Source: Psychrobacillus sp042944905 (GTDB taxonomy: Bacteria > Bacillota > Bacilli > Bacillales_A > Planococcaceae). Taken from it: 64,000 nucleotides of DNA. The position numbers were made by a program, and so were the translations under genes. The first letter of the stretch is position 1. Each line of letters begins with the position of its first letter. Below, piece after piece: positions 61,197 to 64,000 of this stretch. Where the stretch lies: assembly GCF_042944905.1 (NCBI RefSeq), contig NZ_CP168496.1, positions 2,790,001 through 2,854,000 of the forward strand. The letters are read 5' to 3'. The notes under the pieces were generated by a model that ran no database searches, was not told the origin of the DNA, and worked only from the letters and a program-made list of their open reading frames with translations.

Positions 61197-61973
61197 ATGA
61201 AATCGATTTATTATGAACAGCATGGAAATTTGGCATATGTAACACTAAATAGACCTGATGCGCTAAATGCATTTAATTACGAGATGCTTCGAGAGCTAGG
61301 CGATATTACAGAGTCTATCCGCATAAATCCAGATATCCGTGTCGTAATTTTCACTGGAGCTGGAGAAAAATCATTTAGTGTAGGAGCAGACTTAAAAGAA
61401 CGAAAAAATTTAACAGATCAACAAGTAAAACGTAATATTTATAAAATTGGAGAAGTATTCTCAGCAATTGAAAATCTACCACAACCAACGATTGCTATGC
61501 TAAATGGCTACGCATTTGGTGGAGGTACAGAGCTTGCACTAGCATGTGATTTCCGAATTGCAGCAGATGATATTCAACTAGGATTAACCGAAACAAGTTT
61601 AGCCATTATTCCAGGCGCTGGGGGAACGCAACGTCTACCGCGCCTTATCGGAGAAGCAAAAGCACTAGAGCTAATTTTAACAGCAAAAAGACTTAAAGCA
61701 GAAGAGGCACTAGCATACGGTTTAGTAACAAAAGTTACCTCTCGTGAAACATTAATTGTAGAAACAGACAGCTTCGCAGCACTGATGCTTGCCAATGGAC
61801 CAATCGCACTTCAACAAGCAAAGTTTGCGATCAAACACGGCATGAATGTAGATTTGCATACAGGGTTAAACATTGAACGTAAAGCCTACGAAATCACTAT
61901 TCCAACAGAAGATCGAATAGAAGCTTTAAACGCATTTAGTGAAAAAAGAAAACCAGTTTTTAAAGGGAAATAA
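61197..61973 (+). CDS. Enoyl-CoA hydratase/isomerase family protein
   Basis: 258 residues, crotonase fold: oxyanion-hole segments EKSFSVGADLKER and GYAFGGGTELALACDFRIAA, catalytic Glu in GLTETSLAIIPGAGG and the LIGEAKALELILTAKRLKAE helix. It hydrates enoyl-CoA in fatty-acid degradation or related paths; the exact substrate is open. ATG 61197 follows AGGGGG by 8 bases; the longer frame from 61158 lacks an SD. Confidence 0.92.
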   Translation: MKSIYYEQHGNLAYVTLNRPDALNAFNYEMLRELGDITESIRINPDIRVVIFTGAGEKSFSVGADLKERKNLTDQQVKRNIYKIGEVFSAIENLPQPTIAMLNGYAFGGGTELALACDFRIAADDIQLGLTETSLAIIPGAGGTQRLPRLIGEAKALELILTAKRLKAEEALAYGLVTKVTSRETLIVETDSFAALMLANGPIALQQAKFAIKHGMNVDLHTGLNIERKAYEITIPTEDRIEALNAFSEKRKPVFKGK

Positions 61974-61987
61974 CTAATAAAATTTTA

Positions 61988-62028
61988 GGATAGTGAAGTG
62001 ACTGAGTCACTTCACTATCCTTTTTTTT
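61988..62028 (+). terminator. Terminator of the enoyl-CoA hydratase gene
   Basis: GGATAGTGAAGTGACTGAGTCACTTCACTATCC: an uninterrupted stem around CTGA, followed by eight T. Confidence 0.95.
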
Positions 62029-62093
62029 AGCAATTTGACGGTATGTTTGTTCGGTTTCCTCTTGGAAAAAGTGAAGACAAAATACACTTTGGG

Positions 62094-62275
62094 TATGTGG
62101 TAGTCGGACTAGCTTATGTGGTGTTCGATTCGGGTTATGTGGCACTCGGACTTGCTTATGTGGTGCTCAATTCGAGTTATGTGGCACTCGGAATAGCTTA
62201 TGTGGTGTTTGATTTGGTTATGTGGCACTCAGCCCGGTTTAAGTAAAATTGGAATAAGTTATGTGGCACTCAATT
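62094..62275 (+). repeat. 21-bp tandem array C (42-bp higher order)
   Basis: TATGTGG recurs at 62094, 62115, 62136, 62157, 62178, 62199, 62219 and 62260 (21-bp steps, one 20; the unit near 62240 is degenerate). Units alternate in part between ATGTGGCACTCGGACTTGCT and ATGTGGTGTTCGATTCGGGT, giving a 42-bp higher-order pattern. Between the terminator behind the enoyl-CoA hydratase gene and the FAD-oxidase gene. Confidence 0.85.
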
Positions 62276-62355
62276 GTCTTTAATTTTAAGAATATCCCAA
62301 AAACACTTCTTCAAATGGTAAAATATAGTTGCATTTGTAAAAGGAGGCGAGACTA

Positions 62356-63786
62356 ATTTTCAAAAATCGTTATTTCGCTATTATTTTATATGCACTCTTA
62401 TTAATTTGCTCCTTTAAACTATTTCAATTACAAATTTCCCATCCAATTGTAGAGGATTATGGGCGGCTTTTACCTATCAAGATGAAGGCTGTGAAATCAA
62501 GCGATGATGAGGAGAATGTTCGTAAAATTATAGAAGACGCGAATATGCATGATGATCCAATTTCTATTGCAGGTATGCAGCATAGTCAAGGAGGTCAAAC
62601 CCTCTATCCAAATGGCATTCTACTCGATATGAAAAACTATAATAAAATTCTAGCATTAGATAAAGAGAATAAACTCATCACTGTACAAAGTGGAGTAACT
62701 TGGGCTGACATCCAATCCTATATCAACCCATATGGACTCGCTTTAATGGTTAGTCAATCCCAAAATATTTTCACAGTCGGTGGTTCGTTAAGTGTGAATG
62801 TGCACGGCCGCGACATTCGAAATACTTCTTTGATTGAATCCGTAGCATCATTTAGATTACTTAATGCAGCAGGGAATATTATTCATGTCAGTCGTGAAGA
62901 AAATTCTGAGCTCTTTCGGTTGGTCATTGGGGGTTACGGGTTATTCGGTGTAATTCTTGATGTAACATTGCAATTGACGGATGATGAACTCTATCAAGTT
63001 CAAACAAAATCGCTAGCTTACGATGAATATAGTTCTTATTTCGCTACTAATGTCCTTGGAAAGGATACTGTAAAAATGCATCTGGCAAGAATTTCAGTTG
63101 CACCAGATAACCTTTTGACCGATATGTATATTACGAACTATTTCACCACTGACCAATCACTGCTAAACAAACACTCTACATTAAAACGTGAGAGCATAAT
63201 CGCAGTCCCAAAATTCTTTCTAGGTCTTTCTCGTATCAATGATTGGGGAAAGAATATGTTTTGGAAAACACAAGAAACATACAATAAGAAGATTGATGAC
63301 TCTTATATTTCAAGAAATAATGTGATGCGCTCGGAATCAGCCTTTATGGAATATGACAGTACAAGTAAAACGGAAATATTGCAAGAATATTTCGTACCAG
63401 TAGATGAATTTACCAACTATATAGATGACTTAAGAGAAATGCTTCAAAAGGAAAAAGACTTTAATTTGCTGAACATTACTATTCGATATGTAAAGAAGAA
63501 TGACGAGGCAGTCCTGTCTTATGCAAAAGAAGACATGTTTGCTCTCGTATTACTTATAAATCAAGGAACTAGTAAAGACAGTATCGTAGAAACAGGTCAA
63601 GTAGTTCGAAAGATGATTGATATTACGTTAGCTCATGATGGAAGCTATTATCTTCCTTACTATCAATACCCCACAAAAGAACAGTTGGAAGAGGCATATC
63701 CTAGAGCAGAAGAATTCTTTGAAATGAAGGAAAAATATGATCCTAATCACCGGTTCAAGAATCTTTTCTATGAGGAGTATCATTGA
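62356..63786 (+). CDS. FAD-binding oxidase (VAO/GlcD type), membrane-anchored
   Basis: About 476 residues with FAD-binding type 4 domain: SIAGMQHSQGGQTLYPNG, TVGGSLSVNVHGRDIRN (covalent-flavin-type HSxGGQ motif), and a C-terminal cap; it resembles D-arabinono/L-gulonolactone-oxidase-like proteins. GGAGG (62343) stands 8 bases ahead of an ATT codon at 62356; the frame from there encodes a membrane anchor (NRYFAIILYALLLICSFKLF) that is lost if ATG 62482 is used. I therefore take ATT 62356 as start, either a true non-standard start or a mutated ATG. It overlaps the MFS gene by 1 bp. Confidence 0.75.
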   Translation: MFKNRYFAIILYALLLICSFKLFQLQISHPIVEDYGRLLPIKMKAVKSSDDEENVRKIIEDANMHDDPISIAGMQHSQGGQTLYPNGILLDMKNYNKILALDKENKLITVQSGVTWADIQSYINPYGLALMVSQSQNIFTVGGSLSVNVHGRDIRNTSLIESVASFRLLNAAGNIIHVSREENSELFRLVIGGYGLFGVILDVTLQLTDDELYQVQTKSLAYDEYSSYFATNVLGKDTVKMHLARISVAPDNLLTDMYITNYFTTDQSLLNKHSTLKRESIIAVPKFFLGLSRINDWGKNMFWKTQETYNKKIDDSYISRNNVMRSESAFMEYDSTSKTEILQEYFVPVDEFTNYIDDLREMLQKEKDFNLLNITIRYVKKNDEAVLSYAKEDMFALVLLINQGTSKDSIVETGQVVRKMIDITLAHDGSYYLPYYQYPTKEQLEEAYPRAEEFFEMKEKYDPNHRFKNLFYEEYH

Positions 63787-64000
63787 TGAATTACAGAAGA
63801 TTTATTGTCTATCAAAGCACTATAGGTATGGCGGCAAGTATGATTTTCCCATTCTATGTCTTGCTGTTAAAAAATGTCGGTAGCAGCTATTCACAGTTCG
63901 GATGGGCATATGGAATATTTGCACTAACTGCAGCATTAAGTTACCCCATAATTGGAAAGCTCGCTGATAAAACGGGAGATAAAATTCTATTAATCATTTA
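63786..64000 (+). CDS. MFS transporter, N-terminal part (truncated by window)
   Basis: The first 71 residues visible: two membrane spans (MIFPFYVLLLKNVGSSY and AYGIFALTAALSYPI) followed by the MFS motif A-like GKLADKTGDK. Substrate unknown. The start overlaps the FAD-oxidase stop (TGATG), so both form an operon. Confidence 0.75.
   Translation, partial: MNYRRFIVYQSTIGMAASMIFPFYVLLLKNVGSSYSQFGWAYGIFALTAALSYPIIGKLADKTGDKILLII

Noticed and set aside
62043..62246. Plus-strand frame with a 14-residue repeat (GYVALGLAYVVFDS-like)
   Set aside because: The repeat comes from the 21-bp DNA array (21 = 7 codons); no Shine-Dalgarno, one 20-bp step breaks the frame, and the array's sister loci do not code.

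Overview
The window is a low-GC Firmicutes (Bacillales) chromosome segment. Gene order from smpB-rnr-est-secG, through cggR-gap-pgk-tpiA-gpmI-eno and clpP, to crh-whiA-yvcK-rapZ-yvcI-trxB, a his operon, yvoF-ppaX-yvoD-lgt-hprK and uvrA-uvrB, matches the Bacillus subtilis backbone. The low GC, the comK/yhjD/yuxH neighbourhood and the repeat-rich intergenic regions suggest a Bacillaceae/Planococcaceae genome (Psychrobacillus- or Lysinibacillus-like). That taxonomic placement is inference only.

Layout. 1-6313: a Wadjet (jetD-jetA-jetB-jetC) anti-plasmid operon on the minus strand. Its SMC-like jetC gene is split by a 1.67-kb insertion sequence and runs off the window edge. 6314-8565: the flank of the tmRNA gene ssrA, holding two decayed tyrosine-integrase tails and a Fic/VbhA-type toxin-antitoxin pair. 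This looks like the worn end of an integrative element that used ssrA. 8566-12924: ssrA, smpB, rnr, est, secG (trans-translation and RNA decay). 13760-18212: eight small minus-strand accessory genes, almost every one followed by a 35-45-bp imperfect palindrome of one family; the layout resembles a gene-cassette array with no integrase in view. 18443-31870: deoD, the CggR-controlled glycolytic operon, a glutaredoxin-like gene, an ECF sigma/putative anti-sigma pair, lemA-TPM and a catalase-like gene. 31881-38406: tRNA-Arg(CCG), CtsR-controlled clpP, a large 82-bp tandem array, and the crh-whiA-yvcK-rapZ-yvcI and trxB genes. 38477-46879: a TPR gene and the his operon (hisZ-G-D-B-A-F-IE). hisH is missing, a mobile element sits between hisD and hisB, and a TrpR/HisR-type operator lies at the promoter. 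47525-58210: yvoF-ppaX-yvoD-lgt-hprK, an amidase, yvlB, uvrA and uvrB with a LexA box. 58328-64000: an IDEAL protein, comK, yhjD, an EAL-HDOD protein, an enoyl-CoA hydratase, an FAD-dependent oxidase and the start of an MFS transporter.

The least explained material is non-coding. (i) Four intergenic arrays have units of about 21 bp: three run at a 21-bp period (two exactly, one with a single 20-bp step), and a fourth is an 82-bp unit made of four 19-22-bp subunits. Their sequences are unrelated but their period is shared. (ii) Two 0.7-0.77-kb elements have terminal inverted repeats and internal GC-rich inverted arms. The copy in the his operon has a 9-bp target duplication that lets the ancestral hisD/hisB overlap be rebuilt. 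(iii) The palindrome-separated cassette-like array. (iv) A second dispersed repeat ends in a strong hairpin. Several apparent frameshifts sit in homopolymers, so either decay or base-calling error must be kept in mind. Two genes have a good Shine-Dalgarno placed in front of ATT or ATA instead of ATG.
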